Assembly: GCA_027563935.2 (NCBI GenBank)
Contig: CM050453.2
Coordinates: forward strand, 68,866,018 to 68,930,017
Direction of reading: 5' to 3'
Source: Costus lasius
Taxonomy: Eukaryota > Streptophyta > Magnoliopsida > Zingiberales > Costaceae
Length of the DNA stretch: 64,000 bases
Positions 9,320-21,900 of this stretch are shown here, in pieces (position 1 is the stretch's first letter; each line of letters starts with the position of its first letter). Position numbers and translations under genes: made by a program. The notes beneath the pieces were generated by a model. It saw nothing but the letters and a program-made list of their open reading frames with translations, ran no database searches and had not been told where the DNA came from.

Positions 9320-12300
9320 ATGACGGATTCCGGCGACGAACAGGAAGTTGCCGACTCGCGCGGGCGGAAGAAGCGGTATCACCGCCACACCCCGCGCCAG
9401 ATTCAGGAACTCGAATCGTACGGCTTCTCGCTGATTTCCCATCTTACCATCTCGTCTTTTATCTCATCCTCAGATGGTGTTGTTGTTTGGATTGGTTTAG
9501 GGTGTTCAAAGTGTGCCCGCACCCGGACGAGAAGCAAAGGATGCAGCTGAGCCGCGACCTGGGTCTCGAGCCGCGGCAGATCAAGTTCTGGTTCCAGAAC
9601 CGAAGGACGCAGATGAAGGTATGCACCCCGTGATGCTGCTTCTTGTCCTCGTACAACTCTGCGTTTCGAAAGGAGCCATGTATCTTTGTTAATGTTTCGG
9701 ATGTTTTGCAGGCACAGCACGACAGGGCAGACAACTGCGTACTGCGGGCGGAGAACGATAAGATCCGCTGCGAGAACATCGCGATGAGGGAGGCGCTCAA
9801 GAACGTCATCTGTCCCTCTTGCGGAAGCACTTCCTCCAGTGAAGACTCCTACTTCGACGAGCAGAAGCTGCGCATGGAAAACACAAGGTTGAAGGAGGAG
9901 GTAAGCTTAAGCTGCTGATATACAACTTTTTAATAGATTTACTAGCATATTTCATGGTACATTACTAATTATGAAACATATCAATACTAATTTATACTGA
10001 AATAGTAATGCTGTATCTTCACTTCCCTCTTAAGACCATGCATGATTGAATTATTAGAGCTTAATTGGTTTATAGTAGAAGAAAGATGAAACAATACTCA
10101 AAATGTGTTGTCGTTTTGCATACAAGTTTGTGATGCTTCTTCTTGTTACTATGATCCATGTACTATATATACTTGCTTGTAGCTTGATCGAGTGTCCAGC
10201 CTTGCATCGAGGTACCTCGGAAGGCCCATCACCCAGTTTCCGCCGGTTCAGCCAGTATCCGTCTCATCCTTAGACTTATCTATTGGGGGTTACAGCAATC
10301 CAGGGATAAACCCTTCCCTTGATCTTGACCTTCTGCTGCGTAATTCCTCCTCTTCCTCCTATCCCTATCCCTATCCAACAAGAGTTACCGATCTTGAGAA
10401 ACCTCTCATGATGGAGATGGCCACTAATGCAATGGAGGAAGTCATCAGGCTAGTGAAAACTGATGAGCCGCTGTGGATCAAGTCCGGTGCCGATGGCAGG
10501 GACATACTTGAGCATGAAACCTATGACAGGGTGTTCAAAAGATCAGGCCATCAGCTCAAGTTCCCAGACCTCCGAGTTGAGGCTTCCAGGGATTCAGCGG
10601 TGATCGTCATGAGCGCAGTGTCTTTGATCGACATGTTCATGGATGTGGTAATTAAGACTGACCCTTGGTTTGTTCAAGAACAATCTCAAGTAAAAAAAAA
10701 AGAGGAAACAATTAATCCGTTCATTTGGTTTTGGATGCAGAGCAAATGGGCACAACTGTTTGCCACCATTGTTTCCAAAGCAAGGACCATTCAAGTGCTC
10801 GCATCAGGAGCGGCTAGGAGTAGAAGTGGATCTTTGACATTGGTACAAATATATTATAATAATTCTCAACGCTTTTGTTTGGTTGAATCCTAGCTAGCTT
10901 CTTCAATTCCTCATGATAGGCATGATGATGATGCAGATGTACGAGGAGCTACAGGTGCTTTCCCCGGTTGTGCCGACGCGGGAGTTCTGCTTCTTGCGGT
11001 GTTGCCAGCAAATTGAACAAGGCGTGTGGGTGGTGGCTGACGTTTCAGTGGACTCGCCTGCTTCCAGGTCAAGGAGGCTTCCATCTGGTTGCGTCATTGA
11101 GGACATGGCTGATGGCTATTCCAAGGTGACTTGGGTCGAACACACGGAGATGGAAGACATTATTCATCCCATCTCCCCACTCTTCAAGGATCTAATAGAC
11201 AGCGGAGTGGCGTTCGGTGCGCAACGCTGGCTCGCCACCCTACAAAGAATGTGCGATAGATTTGCTTGCTTAACCATGGCCGGACTCTCATCTTGTGACC
11301 TCGGAGGTAACAAAGCGACGTTTGCTCATAGTTTCAAGTGATTGCACAAGTCTCAAGCATCAATTAATTTTCTTTTTACGCCTAATATGTGAATGCCAGT
11401 GTCTCCATCGCCTCAAGGGAAGCGGAGCATGATGAAGCTAGCTCAGAGGATGGTGAACAACTTCTGTTCCAATATTGGTGCATCAAATGACCATAAATGG
11501 ATCACCCTCTCGGGCAACGATGTGGGTGTGAGGGTTACACTTCACAAGAGCACAGATGCTGGTCAGCCCAGCGGTGTGCTCCTCAGTGCAGCAACTACAA
11601 TTTGGCTCCCGGTCGCACCTGAGATTGTCTTCAGTTTCTTCAAGGATGAAGGAACTCGAACGCAGGTCTATACATACATAGCGCTATGTTGCTGAATTTA
11701 AATATGCTGCTGCGAGAATTTAGTTTGTCTAGTACCGACGCGAATTTTTAAATTTTCAGTGGGACGTTCTATCAAATGGGAACAATGTGCAAGAGGTGGC
11801 TCATATCATCAACGGTTCACATCCTGGGAACTGCATTTCTCTTCTTCGGGTACGTACGTATACAAATTGAAAATTGAAACATGCACAGCACACGTCATGT
11901 ATATTGGCCTCGTGCTTGTGAATTACAAGTTAGAATCGCATGCAAGATGCATGCAAATACTATTACGTGTTTCACAATTACATCGGGGGTGAATGATTGA
12001 TGTAGGGACTGAATTCAGGTCAGAACACCATGCTGATACTCCAAGAGTGCTGCACCGACGCATCGGGCTCCGTTGTGGTCTACTCCCCGATCGACGTACC
12101 AGCCATCAACGTCGTGATGAGCGGCGAGGATCCGTCCTACGTGCCCCTCCTGCCGTCGGGCTTCACCATCCTGCCGGATGGTCGGGCGGTGGGAGGACAC
12201 GATGGGGGCGCCTCGTCCAGCTCGAACCCCCGGATGGGTGGCTCGCCCGGCGCTCTGGTGACGGTGGCCTTTCAGATACTGATGAGCAGCTTGCCGTCGG

Positions 12301-12398
12301 CGAAGCTGAACCTGGAGTCAGTGATGACAGTGAATAACTTGATAGGCACCACAGTGCAGCAAATAAAGGCTGCCTTGAACTGTCCTTGTGATATGTGA
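9320..12398 (+). CDS. HDG11-like: HD-Zip class IV homeodomain-START transcription factor, HDG11/ROC8-like (9 exons)
   Basis: Exons read from splice sites and family similarity: 9320-9417, 9501-9618, 9712-9900, 10183-10647, 10741-10842, 10937-11306, 11400-11665, 11760-11849, 12006-12398. Together they give 696 codons plus stop with no frame break, normal for the family (about 700-800 aa). Homeodomain at about residues 16-74 with [16 protein letters not shown] and recognition helix [14 protein letters not shown]. Zipper-loop-zipper at about 75-135 with the class IV loop CPSCG (106-110). START domain at about 208-440, then the HD-START-associated domain to the C-terminus (DLGG.., [53 protein letters not shown]). 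The closest remembered relatives are Arabidopsis HDG11/HDG12 and rice ROC8, nuclear regulators of epidermal differentiation that bind L1 boxes. The donor of exon 4 could be three bases earlier. It is the only intact host gene seen here. Confidence 0.93.
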
Positions 12399-14280
12399 TG
12401 AAGAGAGAGATGAAACTTTCACTGCTGACCACCCTCCCTCAACTGCTTCATCACATTAAGCCCTCTTGATGCCTGTGGCATTGAAGGAGGGAGAGGGTGG
12501 GTTAAAGTGGGTCTGGTCTCCTTTTGTTGGTTGGTTGGCCTTGAATGCTTCCGTTGAGGGCTTCAATTCGAACTTTAAGATGCTGCAGCAACAGCTGCAG
12601 ATCATGGCAGTCCCAGGACAAGACGATATTTTTTTTACAGGAATCTTTCAGGCTTTACATTTACAACTAGTACTAAATGAAGTCAAGAACGCACCATGCC
12701 GGCTTCGATGGCAGTCCCCATTCTTTCCTTGCTTCACGTTAGCTAGCGGAGATGGTTCGGGTATTGACTTCTGTCTGTGCATCAGCATTCATCAACCATT
12801 TACTTTTGGAGAGAGGGAAGAGGGTGTGTGTTGTTATTGTATGGGCAGGTGCTTTTGTGAAATTGAGTGGTTGTGAATTGGATGCTGCAATTAAGATTTG
12901 ATCGACATATTGATTAAGCGAGGACTTGACAAATTAATGAGTGGTCCTTTGAGATACCAGGCTTCATCTTGATGCATGTATGCTTCTTTTAAGTATATAT
13001 CAATGCAATGCATCACTCGTCTTTCTCTACCATTCTAATCAATCACTCACATGCTAAATCTCAGATTTTTTTTTTTTTTCCGATAATAAGTGTGGAGTGA
13101 GAGCCAGCTATACTTTGACCCAGAATTTAATTTCTCGTACGTTGTGCAATCAAGCTACGGGTTAGCACAGCGCAGCACACGATTCTTGGCACCAACTTTA
13201 TGCAATTAACGCTATGGTATAGTCATGTGTAGGTATTATTTTCTATATTTATAATGCAGGCTTCAACTGTGGTCTACTTCCATTCCTCCAAGGTTCTAGT
13301 CCAACAAGACTGACTCCCAAATCTCGTCTAAAAACTGAAAACCTAAATAAAAGAAAATTGCTCTATATTCTCATCTTATTCCTCACATACTAAGAATTTG
13401 TTATTGGTGCATATTTATAACCTATCTATAAATAGAAATCAAGCCTTCCCAACATGCTATGTGTGATGCTCTCAAAACTTAGCCTATAAGTTCTATCATA
13501 CACCGAGCATGGATGACTTCATCCTCATCATCTAATGGTTGGACAAACACTAAGGTGGCTAAAGCTTAGGAGCGCGCTTACGACGATAGTTGACACACGA
13601 TTGTCTAAGGAGGACATTGAGACATTGATCTTCATAATCGGATTAGCACATGAGTCATGGGCCATGAGATCAATGGATTAGGATCCTTGACAACTTTGCA
13701 GGCCTAAGGCCAATAAGCCTTAAGCATGCAAACATGCGACTAGGCTTGGACCCCACAATTATTTAATAATTATAGGCGAGCCTAAGCGAACTAGTTTAAC
13801 CCAGTCCTCGATAGAGCCATATGTGGAAGATCCAAGAAGCCACGTGGACAATTGCGCAGGGCAGCAAGTGTTATGAATAAACCTTGGACATGGGGTGGTG
13901 ATAAGATTGACGATAATGACAACAATGAGAGTAACAGTTAAACAAGCAAAGGGTCTTGTGCTTTGTTGTGTTGTCGGCTAAGATTTTCTCCATGGCTCCT
14001 CGATGGCGATGCGAACCTAGGCGGGAGTGGATCGATGACATCAATCCTAGACTTACGCAATCTTACCCTCCATTAGTGAGGCGAAAGATAGTGATAAGAG
14101 AGAGAAGTCTTCTCTGTAGCCCCTCTCTCTCCTACTCAACATTAGAAGCAAGGGGAATGAAGCGGTTCCTTCCCCTCCTTCCTCCCTTCTAGCGGTGGCA
14201 GGGGCTCCCACATGCCTAGGTAGTAGGTACCATCACACATAGGCGCCACCAGATAATATTGCGCAAGACGATAGTGATAC
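12399..14280 (+). other. 3' UTR of the HD-Zip IV gene, then intergenic DNA
   Basis: The first several hundred bases are presumably 3' UTR; no clear polyadenylation signal was fixed. Beyond about 13050 (a run of T at about 13066-13079) no gene, RNA gene or recognisable element is seen up to the Athila-like LTR remnant at about 14281. Reading frames at 12466-12876 and 13956-14192 have no recognisable similarity and are not called. Confidence 0.5.
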
Positions 14281-15650
14281 CGGCAGCACCACAATCCCCA
14301 CACACGTCTCCGCAAGTGCATAGATGTATCGAAGTAATAAAATATCGATTCCATAGAAACTCTAGAATTAAGTACCGATTAAATCGTATTCTTGTAATCT
14401 AGGAAAATTGATTACTATGAAAGCTATGATTAAAGCACAATTAAATAGAAAAGGGTATTAAATGCTAGGGACGCTCGGGCATGGGATTCACCACATTAAT
14501 TTTTTTAAGTAATTCATATTAGCATACATCAAATATTTAGGAGTGTTAAAAGAAAATCTACTAATAGAATATATAGAATGTCCTCTTTCAGCAGCTTACC
14601 CTAATGTTTAGCCCATCTTATAACTGTCTATCGCTCTTACTACCTACCTTGATTAATTTCATTAAGCACACTATAGATTTTATGTTCCCCATATAAGTAC
14701 ATCACTTTCATAGGTCATTAGTTATAAGATTAAATGCAGGGTTCCAAAACTAAGAGTCACTTTTTAATCTTTGTCTTAGTTTCCAAGGCAATTAAATTAC
14801 TATATCTAAATTATTACATATAAAATTATTCCTACTAACTAAATTCTATAACCATAGCTACTTTCATAGACTATGACCTCGTTTGGCCTAGCTTTTAGGC
14901 CTGCTTATGGCTTTGCGGCCAGTAGAAATCAAGAAGTTGAAGTGTTTGGCCCTTTAGTTTCTCTGTTCCAACCCGCAAATTAGTTGCTTCTCTGAGAAGC
15001 AGGGATGAAACTGCTTCTTTTGCCCCCACCTGCTTATGCTCAATAACCCTTATATGTAATAATACTTTTTTAATAGTATAACTCATAATATTTTTAATAA
15101 ATATTTTAATTATAGTTAACTACAAATTTAATCATATAATTTTTTAATAGTATAACTCATAATATTTATTAGAAATAGAATAACCTAACCATAACTTGTG
15201 CATCAAAACACCCTCAAACTTCTTCAGCCAACATCTTTTCAACCATTACTTCTTCAACAAGCAAAAACTAGAAACAGAAGCTAGGCCAAACGAGACCTAT
15301 ATCTTATAGGATTAATAAGTGATTTTCAAGATTAGGAGTCGCCTTTCAGTCTTTATCCTAACCCTCAAGACATGCGATAAATTAAGAACTATTAATTAAA
15401 AGTATCATGAATCATCAATAATCAACACAACCAAATAAAATCCACATGCTTGATAATCGTTACAAAAATAAAATTAATGGGTTACTCCCCATAGCTTGAA
15501 ATCAAGTTTAGGCTATGAACATGTTCATAAAATTAATCTTAAACTTTTAAGCAAATAAATACAATCAGTTTAGAAAAGGTAAATTAATAAAATTTGCAAC
15601 TCCCTAACAAAAATTATAGAAAGTTGGATTTTTTCTCTCCTAGTCATGAT
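14281..15650 (-). repeat. Decayed Athila-like LTR remnant
   Basis: The left end aligns by eye with the U5 end of element B's LTR (50066 onwards), sharing CCGCAAGTGCA, CGAAGTAATAAA, AAGTACC and GGATTCA/GGTTTCA in order and spacing. Further matches continue weakly across the MITE at 14875-15297 to about 15650. Both edges are approximate. No coding region is attached. Confidence 0.5.
14875..15297. mobile_element. MITE, about 423 bp, with GTTTGGCCTAGCTT terminal inverted repeats
   Basis: The left end reads GACCTCGTTTGGCCTAGCTT and the right end is its near complement, ending AAGCTAGGCCAAACGAGACC. The core TCGTTTGGCCTAGCTT is perfect on both sides. TAT flanks both ends as a possible 3-bp target duplication. 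The terminus type and 3-bp duplication resemble PIF/Harbinger (Tourist-like) MITEs, whose usual target is TWA. The interior is AT-rich with a duplicated AATAGTATAACTCATAATAT segment (about 15072 and 15150). It lies inside the LTR remnant. Confidence 0.75.
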
Positions 15651-16997
15651 TACTGTCACAGGCAATTTTTCTTTTAACTAGAAATCTTGCACCGAGACCG
15701 GCAGAACTTCTTTCGAATCCCCCAAGCCCTAATCTAGAGTGAAGTATCCGGCTATGGACAGTTAAGCGGAAGCACAAGGACTCAATCACCCGCGTCCAAG
15801 AGGGGTTCAGTAACTCACCGCCCCTACGAGTATGCTCACAGAAGTCACACCACTAAATCTCTCAGCCCGCACTCCTCACTCATTGTAATACCTGAATTGG
15901 GCCGACAGACAATTAACTGGGCCTATGCCCAAGAGCAAGCAAGGCCGACCCTTTGAGGGGCCGGGCCGAATAATAGCAGTTATTAAAGCAGCTAGCCCTA
16001 TATGGGCTCACACAATAATCAGAAGAGGTCGGTCTAGCAGAAAGTCCAAAAAGAGCTCGACCGACGATGCAGGTACGATAGTTAATTTCTAAGTCCGAGG
16101 AGGTTAGATATTACCCTTGTAGCGTGCCTCGCTCCTCGGGCCTCGGATAATTGAAGAAAATGTGTCATAAAGCCCAAAATCTCAAAGCCCCAACGAAGCA
16201 CGTGAGATCCATGTCTCACCGCACGCGAGTTACGCGTATACCACTTCCTTCATGAATGTCCCTTCTCTGCCCACACTCGCCGACCTAGGTTCATTGCCGG
16301 CTACTATTGGTCACCCAGCCGACTACCGACGGGTTCGTTGGAACCCTAGCACTGAGCCGCCACCGAAGTCTAGCCCTAGCGCCGCCGCTAGGTCGCACAC
16401 GAACGTTTCGCGTGGAGTCGCCGAAGAATAGGGCTCGCCGCCTGGAGTCGCTAGCCGGCGAGGAGAGGTCGCCGGAGCCTAGGACAAGCCCGAGTACCAG
16501 GACTCTCATCGCGTGCTGCCTCACTCCATCCGCAGGCACGGGGAAGAAGAAGGTCGCCACTCATGTGCATGGGAGGCAACATCAAATCCACCGCCTGGAG
16601 GAGGAGACGCCATTGGACTGTACGCCGCCTGAGGGAAGGAGCACCACCTGAGGAAGGGGCCGCCGCCCCTGCTGTCACCAGGAACAAACGACGCCGCCGC
16701 TACCTTCCCCTATTGCGTCAATGTCCACGGGTAAAGGAGACACGGACGAACGCCTCTTCTCACTACGTACGACACCTTGATGGCACGTATGTGCGTGGAA
16801 CCGGAGAAGCGCACCATGCTTCCCTCTCCCTCGTCTAGGTCTCCAGCTGTAAGCTCAGTTCGCTCTCGAAAAACCTAGACTCGCCAATAGTTGACGCCAC
16901 CCCCGTGGCCCCTGAGGTTTATTTAAAACCTAGGGCGCCACCCACACACACACCACGTGTTGCCACGTGTGCGCCACCAGGGCCCGCACATAAGTTG
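15651..16997. other. Unassigned region left of the Angela element
   Basis: No protein-coding gene is recognised. The part from about 16290 to 16850 is GC-rich and gives several overlapping open frames on both strands, none with familiar motifs and all with low-complexity Arg/Pro composition. TGTAATACC at about 15885 resembles the start of a gypsy LTR, but no partner end was found. Confidence 0.4.
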
Positions 16998-18954
16998 TGT
17001 TGGGAAACCCCGGGGACATTTTACAATTTTCAGAGTTATGGACATACATTTTTCGCAGCGGAAGAATGTCCCCGAAACAGGCCAGTCCCAAAAACCCAGT
17101 GAAGATCGCAAGCAAAGGAGTCGACACGATGAGTTAGGAAATACCTTAAGAGCAATGTAGAGCGATGCCGATGTAGGCGCCCAAGTGTGTGCCCTCTGCA
17201 GTCTCACACACACGGATCTCTTGAGTTCTCTTCTCCCACGCCCGGTGCTAGCCTCGGGAAGAAGATCTAAGCCTTAGTTCTCTTCTTGAAAGCTTGCGCC
17301 ACCTCCAAGGTAGAAGCGCCAATTGAAGAAGAAGAGAGGAGAAGGGAGAATGCCGCCAAGCCTTTCCTTCTCTTGCGCCAAGGAGGAAGAAGGGAAGAAA
17401 CTCGCAGTTATGGAAGAAGATGCGCCCTTGTCCCAAGCCTTTCGCCCCTCCTCTTGTGTTCACGCCTTCAAGGATTGATTACCCACAAGAGGGGGCGACT
17501 AGGGTCATATTTATAGGGCAAGAGGCGGTTAGGGTAATGGCTAGGATCATAACAAGTGTAGGGCTAGGATGAGGAGGTTTGAGATAAGGAAAGTCTCCAA
17601 GACATTTCCATAATTCTCATTCAACCTTACCTTTTGTTCCCACGCCTTTCCTTGTGCGCCAAGGCCTTGCCTTGCGTCTCAAGCAATTCCATAGAGGCAT
17701 GCATTCCATCCTAGGAAGAGAGGGGGAGGCGCCCTTTACTTCCACAATGAAGCAAAGGCGCCAACATGACCCCATTATGCCCCTAGGCGCCTAATGGTTC
17801 ATGTTTCTCCCCATTATACCCTTTTAGCCTCTCATCTCTTCATGAGAACTTGTTATTGGGCCTCATTGGATAATGAGCTAGCCCAAACATCATTGCATAG
17901 GTTGATTAAGCACTTGGATCCAATCCAATGCAACCCTAATCCAAATGTGACCAACCATGGTCAAATACGGGTCAACCTGCCAAAAATGAAGTTTGGCTCC
18001 AATAACATTCTTCCATCTCATCAGGCCCATTGGCGCTGATGAAATCTCCCAATTAGATCCGAGTTATCCAATAACTCGATCATAAGGCTTCCCGATCAAT
18101 ACGAGAACTCAAGTATAAAGGTATGCGACCCTGTAGGTTCCTCTGACGCTGGCAGTGCTGACCAGAGGTCATCACAAGCAGTGAGTGGCACCTAGTAGTG
18201 CATCGCTACTACCCAGGTCATTGGAATGGATATCGACATCGACATCCCCATCATCGCAACTAGGTACAGATGCATTACAGTCTCTTTGCCGAACTGATAT
18301 CCGATTGGACAAGTGTGTCACCACTTGTTTTCATCCAATCACATGGCTATGACTAAAACAGGTTCTCACCTGGGTATGGCCATACACTCTCAGTCATAGA
18401 ACCATAAAGAGCTCCATGGATATCATACTTCCCTAGGGAAGGGGCAAATCGTATGTCTGTCCATTGATCTTCTCATATGGGTCGTGATATGCTCAATAAC
18501 AACCGTTATGACCTCCCAGCTACGGCAAGGTGTTAGGTTGTATCAAAGCAAGTCCCTAATCATATAGAATGATCAATGACCTCAAGTCAAGGGATCAATG
18601 CATCTCCTGTCACTTATGAGGATAACTCATGACACCAAGTCATAGCCTCATAGTGGGTCTATCCAGTATATCCCCAATGATATACCCATGTGTCTGCGTT
18701 AGCACCACGTGCCTAACCAGCCCACATACCAGTCTCACAAGTACCATAGCTGTCCCATATCCACTAAGGTACATCGACTCGGGATTATAATTCGAGCACA
18801 GATCCAATCTGTCTCCAGGGACATTATCATGTAAGTACACAATTGCAGGTGTAGTCAAACAATGATAACGACAATGCCAGAATGATATATAAATATCAGT
18901 GTCAAGTAGTACATAAGTTGACCAAAACTAGGTCCTAGGGCATATACACCAACA
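16998..18954 (-). repeat. 3' LTR of the Angela element
   Basis: On the sense strand it starts TGTTGGTGTATATGCCCTAG and ends TTCCCAACA. The start resembles BARE-1-type LTR starts. Many short open frames inside are repeated in the other LTR and are not genes. Confidence 0.95.
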
Positions 18955-18969
18955 ATCTCCCACTTGCAC
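18955..18969 (-). other. Polypurine tract of the Angela element
   Basis: The sense strand reads AGTGCAAGTGGGAGAT immediately before the 3' LTR, the usual copia plus-strand primer. The same AAGTGGGAGAT precedes the 3' LTR of the Angela element at 56202. Confidence 0.85.
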
Positions 18970-18975
18970 TAAGAC

Positions 18976-21900
18976 CTAGAAGTTGAGGAATCTCAACCCC
19001 ATATCTCTAGCGTGACCATCATGCTTCTGCTGCGCCAAAGCCTTGGTCAATGGGTCTGCCAGATTGTTCTCTGTGTCTACTCTGCTAATCTTGACATCAC
19101 CTCTGTCAATGATCTCTCTGATCAGGTAAAATCTTCTGAGTATGTGTTTGGATCTTTGATGAGACCGTGGTTCCTTGGCTTGTGCAATTGCTCCATTGTT
19201 GTCACAGTAGAGTTCAATGGGATCCATTGCACTAGGTACCACTTGAAGATCACATAAGAACTTCCTTATCCAAACAGCTTCCTTGGCTGCCTCAGAAGCA
19301 GCCACATACTCAGCTTCGGTTGTAGAATCTGCTATGGTGGATTGCTTGAAGCTCTTCCAACATACAGTGCCTCCATTTATCTTGAACACATAGCCGGCCT
19401 GCGATCTAAAGTTGTCAGGGTCAGACTGGAATGATGCGTCAGTATAGCCCTGCATACTGAGCTCTTCCTGTCCCCCATAGACCAAGAACAAATCCTTAGT
19501 TCTTCTCAGATACTTTAGGATGTTCTTTACAGCCACCCAGTGCTGCAGACCTGGATTGGATTGGTATCGGCTGGTTATGCTCACAGCATATGCCACATCT
19601 GGTCTAGTACATAACATTGCATACATGATCGATCCTACTGCCGAAGCATAAGGAATTCGACTCATGTCATCCCTCTCAGCCTGTGTTGTAGGACACTGGC
19701 TCTTTGAGAGAGTAAGGCCATGTCTCACTGGAAGGTATCCTTTCTTGGATTGCTCCATGTAGAACCTCTCCGGTACCTTATCAATGTAAGTACTTTGACT
19801 AAGGGCCAAGAGCCTCTTGGATCTATCCCGGTAGATCCTCACGCCTAGAATATAGGCGGCCTCCCCTAAGTCTTTCACCTCGAAACACTTCCCCAACCAT
19901 GTCTTCATAGCTTGAAGACTAGGGATGTCGTTTCCGATGAGCAGTATGTCATCAACATACAAGACCAGAAAAATCACCAATCTCCCACTGAATTTTCTGT
20001 ATACACAGGCGTCATCTTCGCTTTTGATAAAGCCATAATCTCTCACGGCCTCATTAAATCGAAGATTCCAACTTCGAGATGCTTGCTTTAATCCATAAAT
20101 GGACCTCTTTAGCCTGTAGACCTTATTAGCCTCTGCAGGATGGATGAAGCCATCAGGTTGTGTCATATACACATCCTCAGTCAGCTTCCCGTTAAGGAAC
20201 GCTGTTTTCACATCCATCTGCCATATCTCATAGTCATGATATGCAGCTATAGCAAGTAGAATCCGAATGGATTTAATCATGGCAACTGGCGAGAAGGTTT
20301 CATCATAGTCCACCTCGTGGACTTGTTTAAATCCTTTAGCCACTAGTCTACCCTTATAGGTAACTATTTTGCCATCCATGTCTGTCTTCTTCTTGAAGAC
20401 CCATTTACACCCTATGGGTTTTACCCCATCAGGCAGCTCAACCAAATCCCAGACTTGGTTAGCCGACATGGAATCCATCTCAGATCTCATGGCGTCAAGC
20501 CATTTCTCGGAGTTCGGTCCACTGACCGCCTCACCATAGGTTCTAGGTTCATCCTCAATGATGAAGATCCCATCGTGTTGGGTCGGTAGCGACCCATACC
20601 TTTCAGGTGCACGACAAATTCTCCCAGACCTATGCAGGACCTGTGTCTGAGCCTCAGGTTGCCTAGCAACCGGTGCAGGTAGCTCAGATTCCATCTCTTT
20701 GTCTTGTGCTTGCACTTGGACCTCATCCAAGTCAAACTTCCTCCCACTAACTTCTTTCATAAGAAATTCTTTCTCTAGAAAGACAGCACCCCGAGCAACA
20801 AAAACTTTGTTCTCGGTTGGGACATAGAAGTAGTATCCTTTAGTTTCCTTAGGATACCCCATAAACACACACTTATCAGATCTAGGTTCTAGCTTGCTAG
20901 AATCCTGACGTTTGACATAAGCCTCACATCCCCAGATCCTGATAAACGTGAGATTAGGGCGTCTCCCACTCCACACCTCGTATGGTATTTTGGAGACACT
21001 CTTAGATGGAACATTATTCAGTATCAGAGAAGCTGTTTCTAGTGCATGCCCCCAGAATGATGAAGGTAGAGTTGCATGACTCATCATGGATCGAACCATA
21101 TCTAATAAAGTTTGATTTCTCCTTTCAGACACACCATTCCATTGAGGTGTTCCAGGAGGAGTGAGTTGGGATATGATCCCACACTCTCTCAGATAGTCAA
21201 AGAACTCTCCGCTCAGGTATTCTCCACCTCGATCTGATCGAAGAGCTTTAATGGATCTTCCAAGCTGGTTCTCTACTTCATTCTTGAACTCCTTGAATTT
21301 CTTAAAGGATTCAGATTTATGTCTCATTAAGTAGACATAACCATACCTACTGAAGTCATCAGTGAAGGTAATGAAGTAGTTGTACCCTCCTCTGGCTTGT
21401 TTATTGAAGGGCCCACACACATCAGTATGTATGAGATCCAATAAACCTTCTGCCCTCTCACCAATCTTGGTGAAGGGTGCCTTTGTCATTTTCCCTAATA
21501 AACAGGGTTCACAAGTATCAAATTCCTCCAAGGAACTTGAATCTAACAATCCATTTGCATGGAGTTGTTGGATGCGATTCTTGTTTATATGGGCTAATCG
21601 ACAGTGCCATAGGAAAGCACCAACTGAACCACTCAGTTTGGTCCTTTTATTGCTTATGTTACAAACAGAACTTTCCATATCCAAGATATACAGACGATTG
21701 TATAAAGTACCCTTCCCATAGAACATATTTGCAAATGAAAAAGAACAGGAGTTCTTATTTATTTCAAATTTAAATCCTTTCCTTGCCAAGCAAGGAATGG
21801 ATACAATGTTCTTTGTTAGCGAAGGTACACAAAAGCAATTGTCTAGTTCTAATTGAAGTCCAAAAGGCAAGGAGAGAGTCAAAATGCCTACAGCAACAGC

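Noticed and set aside
9149..9550. Long plus-strand open frame across the start of the HD-Zip gene
   Set aside because: It starts at GTG in the leader, lies out of frame with the homeodomain and reads through intron 1; no protein support.
12163..12432. Minus-strand frames over the last exon of the HD-Zip gene
   Set aside because: Shadow frames of a GC-rich exon; the plus-strand exon is clearly conserved.
15885..15905. Possible gypsy LTR start (TGTAATACC)
   Set aside because: No matching end, partner LTR or target duplication could be found.
16307..16838. Overlapping GC-rich open frames on both strands
   Set aside because: No recognisable motif; length is expected from GC-rich composition.
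17286..17516. Open frames repeated at 17286 and 24848 (and 17794/25355)
   Set aside because: These are the two LTRs of one Angela element, so duplication is structural and not a gene family.
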